Positions 1 to 5,958 of a DNA stretch of 9,728 nt are shown here, piece by piece. The stretch comes from JBBQKF01 sp964549475 (GTDB taxonomy: Bacteria; Bacillota; Clostridia; Saccharofermentanales; UBA5734), in assembly GCA_964549475.1 (NCBI GenBank), contig CAZJXH010000137.1, positions 1 through 9,728 on the forward strand. Reading direction: 5' to 3'. A program made the translations under genes and the position numbers. Position 1 is the first letter of the stretch; the number at the start of each line of letters is the position of its first letter. The notes under the pieces are model-generated. The model did no database searches. It had not been told where the DNA came from and saw only the letters and a list, made by a program, of their open reading frames with translations.

Positions 1-102
1 TAAAAGGTCCTCTTTCACCTGATACCATCGATTCAACATGCTTACAAGCTCAAGCTGCTGCTTTCTGATCTTTTCATCATTTCCAAATAATTTCTGTCTC
101 AT
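1..102 (-). CDS. 5' end of an unidentified gene downstream of cpaF (partial, runs off the window)
   Basis: An open frame of 34 codons with no stop runs from an ATG at 102-100 to the window edge. It begins MRQKLFGNDEKIRKQQ and continues as a charged, probably helical segment with no membrane span in the part visible. A GGAGAA stretch (116-111) lies 8 nt before the ATG, inside the cpaF reading frame. The start lies within the last 26 nt of the cpaF-like gene, in another frame, which is typical of translationally coupled genes in one operon. In Tad/Flp-type loci the gene after cpaF is usually tadB (inner-membrane platform), but TadB normally starts with a membrane segment and none is seen here. 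I do not recognise the protein. That the frame is coding is an inference from start, ribosome binding site and operon position. Confidence 0.55.
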   Translation of the reverse strand, partial: MRQKLFGNDEKIRKQQLELVSMLNRWYQVKEDLL

Positions 103-1267
103 AATTATTTTTCTCCGAATTGTAATGAAGAATTTTCCGGATTTCAACCACTTTGAATTTACTTAGATAAACAATAATATCCAGGCCTTTTGCAATCATT
201 CTTTTAATAACTGTTTCACTTTCGCCGAATGAAGCGGGTCTGGCCAGCGTTAAAAGTCGGTCCATCGTGTCATTCGCGCTTTCCGAATGGGTTGTTGCCA
301 GGCATTTATGTCCAGAGAAAGCCGCTCTTAAAAATTCCCAGGCCTCTTCTCCAACGATTTCCCCGACACAATATGTATCCAGGGACATCGTCAATCCATC
401 TGCCACCAGTTCTTTTAAAGTAACGGTTCTTCCACCCTCGTTCGATTTTTTTATCCGCTGGGTGATACAATACGGTTTTTCCGGATAAATCTCCGAATCA
501 CTTTCAACAACCAGAATTCTTTCCATCAATGGCATAGATTTGATAAATGCACGCAGTAAAGTGGTTTTACCGGAAGCTCCCTTGCCGCAAAAAACAATAC
601 TTGCATCTTCTTTTGCCAGATTCGACAATATTTTTTTATTCTCCGCTGTGAGCATTCCAAGATCAACTAGATCTTCAAGAGAATAACTTTTCGGCCGGTG
701 TTTCCGAATGCATATTGAAGGGCCGGTGACATTCCTTGGAGGAATGGAAACATTGATTCGGAGCCGGTGATTTTCATCCACTACCCTGCAATGACTGTCA
801 TTTTCATTAATGATTCCGCCATTGCGGATGATGACAAGCCGGCAATATGTATCGAATGTTTTTTCATCCTGAAATCCAATGGTGATGGCTTTTCGTTCTC
901 CGTTGGTCTTGATAGAAAACTCATTGTACCTTGTTCCGTCAATATCAGTGATATCTTCTTGTTCGATATAATCTTGAAGAGGTCCATATCCAAACATAAA
1001 GTCAAGTACCCGTTTCAGCAGTTCGTCTTGATAAAATCCGAATGATTGTCTTTTATTTTCTGTCGAATGCAAAATAGATGTTTCCAGCACGCTTTTGCTT
1101 ATTTTACCTGAAGCGACATTTGCAACCAGTTGCGGATCTTTTGTCAAAATATCGATTGCTATGGCAGAAACCAGTATACTCAGGTCTGTGTTGTCGTATT
1201 GATCGGGTTTCAAATCATTTTTTGTATACATTTCTGCGAGTTTGTAGTGGGAAGTCACTAATGGCAT
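77..1267 (-). CDS. CpaF/TadA-like secretion (type II/IV) ATPase
   Basis: A 396-residue protein of the CpaF/TadA branch of the VirB11/PulE secretion ATPase superfamily, whose cytoplasmic hexamers power pilus assembly or secretion. Visible motifs in order: an N-terminal region with FGYGPLQDYIEQEDITDI (about 92-109), which matches the CpaF N-terminal domain pattern; RVVDENHRLRINVSIPP (161-177); Walker A GKGASGKT (228-235); Asp-box-like ILVVESDSEIY (251-261); Walker B region CVGEIVGEE (300-308) with the probable catalytic Glu303; and a His-box-like GHKCLATTH (319-327) followed by MDRL. The usual arginine-rich stretch before Walker B (pattern RMRPDR) reads TMSLDT here, a clear divergence. The ATG start is set by GGAGG at 1279-1275 with a 7-nt spacer. 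The gene lies 27 nt after the kinase fusion gene and overlaps the next gene, so it is mid-operon. Family assignment is firm; a Tad-like pilus role is an inference. Confidence 0.88.
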   Translation of the reverse strand: MPLVTSHYKLAEMYTKNDLKPDQYDNTDLSILVSAIAIDILTKDPQLVANVASGKISKSVLETSILHSTENKRQSFGFYQDELLKRVLDFMFGYGPLQDYIEQEDITDIDGTRYNEFSIKTNGERKAITIGFQDEKTFDTYCRLVIIRNGGIINENDSHCRVVDENHRLRINVSIPPRNVTGPSICIRKHRPKSYSLEDLVDLGMLTAENKKILSNLAKEDASIVFCGKGASGKTTLLRAFIKSMPLMERILVVESDSEIYPEKPYCITQRIKKSNEGGRTVTLKELVADGLTMSLDTYCVGEIVGEEAWEFLRAAFSGHKCLATTHSESANDTMDRLLTLARPASFGESETVIKRMIAKGLDIIVYLSKFKVVEIRKILHYNSEKNNYETEIIWK

Positions 1268-1294
1268 GTTTCAACCTCCAGTTTGTCTATTTAA

Positions 1295-2983
1295 TTATGA
1301 TGCCAGGATTGCTGCTTTTTTAATAATTCCAAGGTATTGTTTCTCGATTTTGGATTCCATTGCGTTGATGTAAGGTTTCTTGGTTCCCTGCATCATTCTT
1401 CTTTTTGTGGAATAGGATACTGCGCCGATAAATGCGCCATTACAAAGCTCATCGCATGTTCCGAAGCTCAAGTCCTCATTGCCCATATAATCATAGGCCA
1501 CAAACAGTATTTTCTCCCGCTCCAGTTGTTTTCGCCCAGCCAAAAAATGGATATAGCGGTTGAATTCTCGGAACTGTATGCTGTTTGCAATAATCGGAAC
1601 AAAGATCCGGTCCGCACAGATTTGAGAAACACAGGTGAATTCGTCAAAAATGAATTTTCCGCAGGAAACCACCACATAGTCGAACCCTGTTGAAGCGGTT
1701 TTAATGATTTCGACCAACCCTTCTGTGCTGTAATACTCATAATCCTCCATCCGGTAATCACCGCATAGGCAGGATAGTGTTTCCATGGATGTTTTCCTTG
1801 CACACATCCGGATTGTCTCGTTGCTTAAGCGTTTCTTCGCAAATTCCTCCATTAAATCCGCAAGACTGCTGTTTCCAAGAAGAACACGATCTTTTTTATT
1901 AAAAGAATCCTTTATATCCAATAGCAAGTCAATTCCGGGCGATAACAAATCCGCGTCAATAATGAGTACTTTCTTCCCGATTTTTGCCAGAACGCTGGAA
2001 AGTTCAGCAGCGAATGAAGCATTGTTCCACACACACAAGACACGATTCTGTACATTTCTTATTTTCTCTTTATGTTTACCGGTATTGTTTTCTGATAATG
2101 GATTTTCAAGATTATATTCGCCATTCAAAGCGGAATCTTTAAAAGTAGCCGTTATAGAATGTTCTTTATTGGGAAACATCTCATAGCAAAGAGAATTATT
2201 GCATGCGGCTTCTAAATCGCATGCCAACTCACTTGCATTGCCATAACGGTCCTCCGGGTTGTTCATGATGCATTTCTGAATCGTTTTTGCCACAATAGTC
2301 GGCATCATGGAAATCCAGCTCTTCCAATCCAGTTGTAAAGATGGATCGGGTTCCTGTCCTGTTATCAAACGCATGAGGGTCATCCCGACCATAAAGATAT
2401 CACTCTGTTCTGTCGGTACCCGCCCTTGGATAATTTCTGGCGGTGTGTATCCGGGCGTTCCATAAATCAGAGAATCTGGATTAATTATCTTCTTTTGGCA
2501 TGAATCGTCGTCCTGGTCTTGTTCTTGCTTTTTCAGTGGCTGCAAGGTTCCATAGTCAATCAGACAGGGTAAATTGTTTTTGGAAATAATGATATTGCTT
2601 GGTTTGATATCAAGATGAAGCAAGGCGATCCTATTCTGGGAATGTAAAAAGTACAGGGTTCTTGAAAGTTTTGCCATGTATTCGCAGGCATTCAGGCAGG
2701 GCAGTTTTCCTCCGTTTTTTTTACATAAATCAAGGAGAGTGGATCCTTCAATATATTCCAGCAGATAATAGGTATCCGCTTCTATCTTGAATGTTTCAAA
2801 AATCCTTGGGAGGGATGGGTGGCGTATCCGTTGAAGAAACTGTACGGTTTCGTTTGTTGTCAGCAAAGGCAATGCTTTTAAAATCCATTTCACTCCTGAG
2901 GATATGTTCACAACAATATAGGTATTTTCTCCTAATTGTTGCTGTACAATGTACCGATCGTCAATTCTCGCTCCGATTTCCAT
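1295..2983 (-). CDS. Ser/Thr protein kinase fused to a degenerate CpaE/MinD-like domain
   Basis: A 562-residue two-domain protein. The N-terminal half (about 9-265) is a PknB-like Hanks kinase: ATP-binding Lys36 (ILKA), RIRHPSLPRI (52-61), catalytic loop HLDIKPSN (123-130, Asp125, Lys127, Asn130), DYG in place of DFG (143-145), GTPGYTPPE (176-183), the F-helix Asp195 and Arg246. The catalytic residues are intact, but the glycine loop is weak, and the activation segment carries an acidic, Gln/Asp-rich stretch (about 151-166). A polar linker (about 266-312) leads to a CpaE/ParA-type fold recognised from VLIIDADLLSPGIDLLLDI (339-357). In this second domain the expected Walker A (KGGxGKT) reads WNNASF (319-324) and the Walker B Asp is replaced in YVVVSCG (436-442), so it is probably a non-hydrolysing pseudo-ATPase. 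No membrane segment or PASTA repeats are seen. The ATG follows GGAG with a 7-nt spacer. First gene of the operon with the CpaF-like ATPase, so a regulatory or localising role for that machine is inferred. Confidence 0.85.
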   Translation of the reverse strand: MEIGARIDDRYIVQQQLGENTYIVVNISSGVKWILKALPLLTTNETVQFLQRIRHPSLPRIFETFKIEADTYYLLEYIEGSTLLDLCKKNGGKLPCLNACEYMAKLSRTLYFLHSQNRIALLHLDIKPSNIIISKNNLPCLIDYGTLQPLKKQEQDQDDDSCQKKIINPDSLIYGTPGYTPPEIIQGRVPTEQSDIFMVGMTLMRLITGQEPDPSLQLDWKSWISMMPTIVAKTIQKCIMNNPEDRYGNASELACDLEAACNNSLCYEMFPNKEHSITATFKDSALNGEYNLENPLSENNTGKHKEKIRNVQNRVLCVWNNASFAAELSSVLAKIGKKVLIIDADLLSPGIDLLLDIKDSFNKKDRVLLGNSSLADLMEEFAKKRLSNETIRMCARKTSMETLSCLCGDYRMEDYEYYSTEGLVEIIKTASTGFDYVVVSCGKFIFDEFTCVSQICADRIFVPIIANSIQFREFNRYIHFLAGRKQLEREKILFVAYDYMGNEDLSFGTCDELCNGAFIGAVSYSTKRRMMQGTKKPYINAMESKIEKQYLGIIKKAAILAS

Positions 2984-3032
2984 TCATCCGCTCCGTTTCA
3001 TTTTTGTTTTCCAAATGTACTTTGGTGAATCC

Positions 3033-3062
3033 ATCATATCGCGAAAAACAACAGAATGTCAG
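3033..3062 (-). promoter_or_regulatory. Candidate sigma-A promoter of the kinase-cpaF operon
   Basis: Reading the minus strand, CTGACA (3062-3057, 5 of 6 to consensus) is followed after 18 nt by TATGAT (3038-3033, 5 of 6). The predicted start of transcription is near 3026, giving a leader of about 43 nt to the kinase ATG. The match is good for an unaided sigma-A site; activity is inferred. Confidence 0.55.
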
Positions 3063-3241
3063 TCCCTGTTTTTCGACAATAATCCATGAAAATCCGTAAT
3101 GAATCGACAAAATCATAAAGAATCGCTGGTTTAGATTATTCTTCCTCCTTCTTAAAATTTGGTTTATATCGTTTTATCAATACAATTTTACTATTTTAGC
3201 AGGGCAATCGTTTACGAAAAGAAATGGAGTATGGAGACAGG

Positions 3242-3315
3242 GTGCAACATAGGGACGGTTCTTGTGTTGCATTTTATTTCGTTTATGCAACACAAGAACC
3301 GTCCCTATGTTGCAC
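3242..3315. repeat. 31-bp perfect inverted repeat with 12-nt loop, inner core of the MITE-like element
   Basis: Arms 3242-3272 and 3285-3315 are exact reverse complements around a 12-nt T-rich loop (3273-3284). Each arm is itself bounded by GCAACA and TGTTGC, a small nested palindrome around GGGACGGTTCTTG. Transcribed in either direction it would form a very stable hairpin. It lacks a clean U-tract, so it is not called a terminator. Confidence 0.85.
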
Positions 3316-3340
3316 AAGAATCGTCCCCGTGTTGCACCCA
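3314..3340. repeat. Third, diverged copy of the inner repeat motif
   Basis: The segment after the right inner arm (pattern CACAAGAATCGTCCCCGTG followed by TTGCACCC) repeats the right arm (CACAAGAACCGTCCCTATG then TTGCAC) in tandem with a few substitutions. The left half has no matching extra copy. The left GGGTGCAAC can therefore pair with either of two right-hand partners, which makes the hairpin asymmetric. Confidence 0.7.
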
Positions 3341-3492
3341 TGTTCCATCTGTTACGAATCCATTTCTTTTCGTAAGCGATTGCCCTGTTATTTTAGCCTA
3401 TAAAGTGAATTTTTTCGGGTTTAATGGTAAAATGATAATGTTTGTATCAGATCTGTTTTGAATAGGAATGACATGTTATTTTCTACAAACTA

Positions 3493-3499
3493 AAGGAGG
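3493..3499 (+). promoter_or_regulatory. Ribosome binding site fixing the TTG start of the secA2-like gene
   Basis: AAAGGAGG spans 3492-3499, and 8 nt separate it from the TTG at 3508. No ATG or GTG in frame is better placed, so the TTG start is well supported. Confidence 0.8.
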
Positions 3500-3507
3500 C
3501 TGTTCTC

Positions 3508-5838
3508 TTGGCGGAAATTATTAGCAAGATAAGTACAGAATTTAAGGACTTGATTAAAAAGATCAATCAGATCGATTTATCGGAAGTATCGGATGAAGAA
3601 CTGCTGAATTTTTCGGTTGAATTGCGCAAAGATGCGAAAGAAGCCTATTTGCAGGATTCCAGCATTCAAATTCATCGGATTGAAGAATTTGTCACACAAT
3701 CCTTTGCGCTGGTAAAAGAAGCCGCTTTACGGAAGCTGGGGCTTCATGTTTTTGATGAGCAGCTGTGGGCGGCCTTGGTATTGAATGAAGGTGCCATGGT
3801 GGAAATGGCAACCGGTGAAGGAAAAACACTTGTTGCCGTATTTTCGGCATTTCTGAATTCCTTGACCGAGCAGGGAGTCCATATTCTGACGTTTAACGAT
3901 TATCTGGCGAAACGGGATGCCCGCATCATGGGGCCGATTTATGACATGTTGGGAACCCGTGTGGGATTTTTACAGGAAGGCCAGACTTTTGCCGAACGTA
4001 AAAGCGCCTATGCCTGCCATGTTACCTATATGACCGCTAAAGAATGCGGTTTTGACTATTTAAAAGAATTCCTGGTAGAGACGAAAGAGGACCTTCTCCT
4101 TCCCGTTTTTCACTATGCCATTATTGATGAAGCGGATTCCATCCTGATTGATGAAGCCAGAATCCCGCTTGTCATTGCTGCAACTACACAAACTACACAC
4201 ACGGTTGATTTATTCGAAATCGCAAGAATGGTCGAGGAATTGAACGTGAAGGAAGATTATGAGATCGATGAATACGAGAACAATATTTATCTCACAGAGG
4301 ATGGCATCGGTATTGTTGAAAGATTGTTAGGGATCGCTAACCTTTACGACGAATCCAATCTGGATCTCATTGTCTGTGTTAATCATGCCCTTCATGCCAA
4401 AGAGCTGGTGAAGCGGGATGTGGACTACATTGTCCGGAATAATGCGATTGAACTGGTGGATGAGTTCACCGGGCGAGTTGCGCAAAAAAGACATTGGCCC
4501 CACGGATTGCATGAAGCAATCGAGTCGAAAGAAGGTCTGACGCCCTCAAAAAAAGGCCAGATTCTCGGGCAGATCACCTTACAGACTTTCATCAAGCTAT
4601 ATCCAAGAATCGCCGGCATGACCGGCACAGCAGCCTCCGCGGCCGCAGAATTCGATGAGACCTACAATCTGCGGGTCCATCATATTCCCACGCATGCCCC
4701 TATGATCCGTATCGACCGGCCGGATTTGATTTTCACGCATCGCGAAGCAAAGTTCAACGCAATCGTGAACAGGATCAAAGAAGCGCACGAAGAAGGCCGG
4801 CCTGTTCTGATCGGAACCGCAAGCGTCGAAGAATCCGAAGAACTTCAAAGCATGCTGATGGAACAACAATTGACCTGCCAGGTGCTGAATGCTAAAAACG
4901 ATGAAATGGAGGCTGCCACGATCGCAAAAGCCGGAGAATACGATGCGATCACGGTCTCTACCAATATGGCCGGACGTGGGATCGATATCAAACTGGGCGG
5001 CATTGACGAGAAGTCCAGAGATCTCGTGGTTGAAGTGGGGGGACTGCTGGTGATTGGAACCAACCGTCACGAAAGCCTGCGGATCGACAATCAGCTGAGA
5101 GGCCGTGCCGGCCGCCAGGGAGATCCCGGAGAATCCCAATTTATAATCAGTATTGAAGATGAGCTTTTTGTAAAATACAATTTTAAGGATTTAATTCCTT
5201 CGAAATTCTTTTCCGATCCCTCCCCCGATCCGATTACAGAAGATCGTGTGCACAAAGAGGCGCACCGGCTTCAGCGGATTGTGGAAGGCCAGCATTTTGA
5301 TATCCGTTCCGCACTGAGCAAATATACTGTCATGCTTCAGGAGCAAAGCCAGTACATCCGTACCATGCGTCATCGAATTTTATTGGAAGATCCGGACGAA
5401 TCGATTTATTTTCAAAATGAATTCCCTGATCGGTATGATATGCTTGGCAAGAAGTACGGGAAACCTTTCATCAATAAAATCGAAAGACAGATTATTCTGC
5501 GGGTGATCAATCAATGCTGGGCGGATTATCTGGATAACATGTCCTATGTCAAAGACAGCATTCATATTTTAAAAATGTCCGGGAAAGATCCGCTGTTCGA
5601 ATACAACCGGGTCCTATTCGACTCGTTCTATGAATTGAAGACCAATATTCACGAGCAGATTCTTTCTCTTCTGGAGACGATTCCGATTGATGAAAACGGG
5701 ATTGATCTTGATGCTCATGGATTCCCGAAGCCCACCTCTACGTGGACATACATTGTAAGCAACACGGCTGAACAGTTAAACCTGTTCCCGTTCCTTGAAT
5801 CGCTGATGAAAATTTCAAGACATCGAAAGTTTGAATGA
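3508..5838 (+). CDS. secA2: SecA-family preprotein translocase ATPase, probably accessory SecA2
   Basis: A 776-residue SecA, the motor that drives unfolded preproteins through a SecY channel. In order: nucleotide-binding domain 1 with HVFDEQ (80-85) and Walker A MATGEGKT (100-107); FNDYLAKRDA (129-138); Walker B DEAD (207-210) in IIDEADSILIDEAR; the preprotein cross-linking region (about 225-365); AGMTGTA (369-375); nucleotide-binding domain 2 with STNMAGRGIDIKLGG (484-498) and QLRGRAGRQGDPGES (529-543); a helical scaffold and two-helix finger from RIVEGQHFDIR (590-600); and DPLFEYNR (694-701). All ATPase motifs are intact. It ends without the Cys-rich zinc-binding tail of most housekeeping SecA1 proteins, and is shorter than their usual 830-900 residues. 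The finger reads SKYTVMLQEQ where SecA1 has LEYDDVMNKQ. Both points favour SecA2, though a tail-less SecA1 cannot be excluded here. No SecY2 or accessory Sec glycosylation genes are in the window. Divergent from the kinase-cpaF operon; TTG start. Confidence 0.82.
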   Translation: MAEIISKISTEFKDLIKKINQIDLSEVSDEELLNFSVELRKDAKEAYLQDSSIQIHRIEEFVTQSFALVKEAALRKLGLHVFDEQLWAALVLNEGAMVEMATGEGKTLVAVFSAFLNSLTEQGVHILTFNDYLAKRDARIMGPIYDMLGTRVGFLQEGQTFAERKSAYACHVTYMTAKECGFDYLKEFLVETKEDLLLPVFHYAIIDEADSILIDEARIPLVIAATTQTTHTVDLFEIARMVEELNVKEDYEIDEYENNIYLTEDGIGIVERLLGIANLYDESNLDLIVCVNHALHAKELVKRDVDYIVRNNAIELVDEFTGRVAQKRHWPHGLHEAIESKEGLTPSKKGQILGQITLQTFIKLYPRIAGMTGTAASAAAEFDETYNLRVHHIPTHAPMIRIDRPDLIFTHREAKFNAIVNRIKEAHEEGRPVLIGTASVEESEELQSMLMEQQLTCQVLNAKNDEMEAATIAKAGEYDAITVSTNMAGRGIDIKLGGIDEKSRDLVVEVGGLLVIGTNRHESLRIDNQLRGRAGRQGDPGESQFIISIEDELFVKYNFKDLIPSKFFSDPSPDPITEDRVHKEAHRLQRIVEGQHFDIRSALSKYTVMLQEQSQYIRTMRHRILLEDPDESIYFQNEFPDRYDMLGKKYGKPFINKIERQIILRVINQCWADYLDNMSYVKDSIHILKMSGKDPLFEYNRVLFDSFYELKTNIHEQILSLLETIPIDENGIDLDAHGFPKPTSTWTYIVSNTAEQLNLFPFLESLMKISRHRKFE

Positions 5839-5878
5839 TTCCCCATAAAGCATCGGGAGGTTGAATGGATCTTTTTAA

Positions 5879-5913
5879 AAAGCCCCGTAAATTTTCACTT
5901 TTTACGGGGCTTT
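5879..5913. terminator. Bidirectional intrinsic terminator between the convergent secA2-like and clpX genes
   Basis: A 13-bp perfect stem (AAAGCCCCGTAAA, 5879-5891, against 5901-5913) with a 9-nt loop. Its GC core is flanked by T-rich sequence on both sides: TTTCATTCTTATTATTTT follows on the plus strand, and TTTTTAAAAAG on the minus strand. It lies 40 nt after the secA2-like stop and 45 nt after the clpX stop, where both transcripts should end. Confidence 0.85.
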
Positions 5914-5958
5914 CATTCTTATTATTTTCCTTTTGTAAAGAAGATCAACTGCAGCCGG

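Larger units (their letters stand above)
3200..3388. mobile_element. MITE-like palindromic element without transposase
   Basis: The ends are 29-bp inverted repeats: 3200-3228 and 3359-3387 are reverse complements with a single mismatch (T at 3211 against G at 3376), which would still pair as U-G in RNA. Inside is a second, 31-bp perfect inverted repeat. TATTTTAG occurs immediately before the left end (3192-3199) and one base after the right end (3389-3396), consistent with an 8-bp target duplication. No coding capacity is convincing, so any movement would need a transposase supplied elsewhere. The inner motif GGGACGGTTCTTGTGTTGC resembles, from memory, palindromic repeats common in clostridial and bacillar genomes, some of them linked to IS200-like (Y1/RAYT) transposases; that family link is not shown by this window. 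Confidence 0.72.
3192..3396. repeat. 8-bp direct repeat TATTTTAG flanking the MITE-like element (putative target duplication)
   Basis: TATTTTAG is found at 3192-3199 and 3389-3396, directly outside the terminal inverted repeats apart from one extra T (3388) on the right. The sequence is AT-rich, so chance is possible, but its position at both ends fits a target-site duplication. Confidence 0.5.
2984..3507. other. Divergent intergenic region between the kinase operon and the secA2-like gene
   Basis: These 524 nt contain no convincing gene. From left to right they hold the leader and promoter candidate of the minus-strand kinase operon (to about 3062), about 130 nt of AT-rich sequence with an orphan AAGGAGG on the minus strand near 3140 that has no start codon at usable distance, the MITE-like palindromic element (3200-3388), and about 119 nt upstream of the secA2-like start. 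In the last part I see AT-rich -10-like strings (TAAAAT, GATAAT near 3430-3442) but no matching -35, so no promoter is called for the secA2-like gene. Confidence 0.7.

Noticed and set aside
2961..3116. 51-codon minus-strand open frame upstream of and overlapping the kinase start
   Set aside because: No ribosome binding site at usable distance (the nearest AGGAGG is about 28 nt away), and the best promoter candidate of the operon lies inside it.
3242..3340. CRISPR-like repeats
   Set aside because: The repeated motif is palindromic, abutting and limited to three units without spacers of regular length; it fits a MITE core.
3159..3461. 100-codon plus-strand frame across the intergenic region
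   Set aside because: It is read almost entirely from the palindromic element, has no ribosome binding site and gives no protein-like composition.
4597..5139. 180-codon minus-strand frame
   Set aside because: It is antisense to the conserved second nucleotide-binding domain of the SecA protein, whose frame is certain.
3508..5838. Housekeeping SecA1
   Set aside because: Not fully excluded, but the short length, missing zinc-binding tail and diverged finger favour an accessory SecA2.
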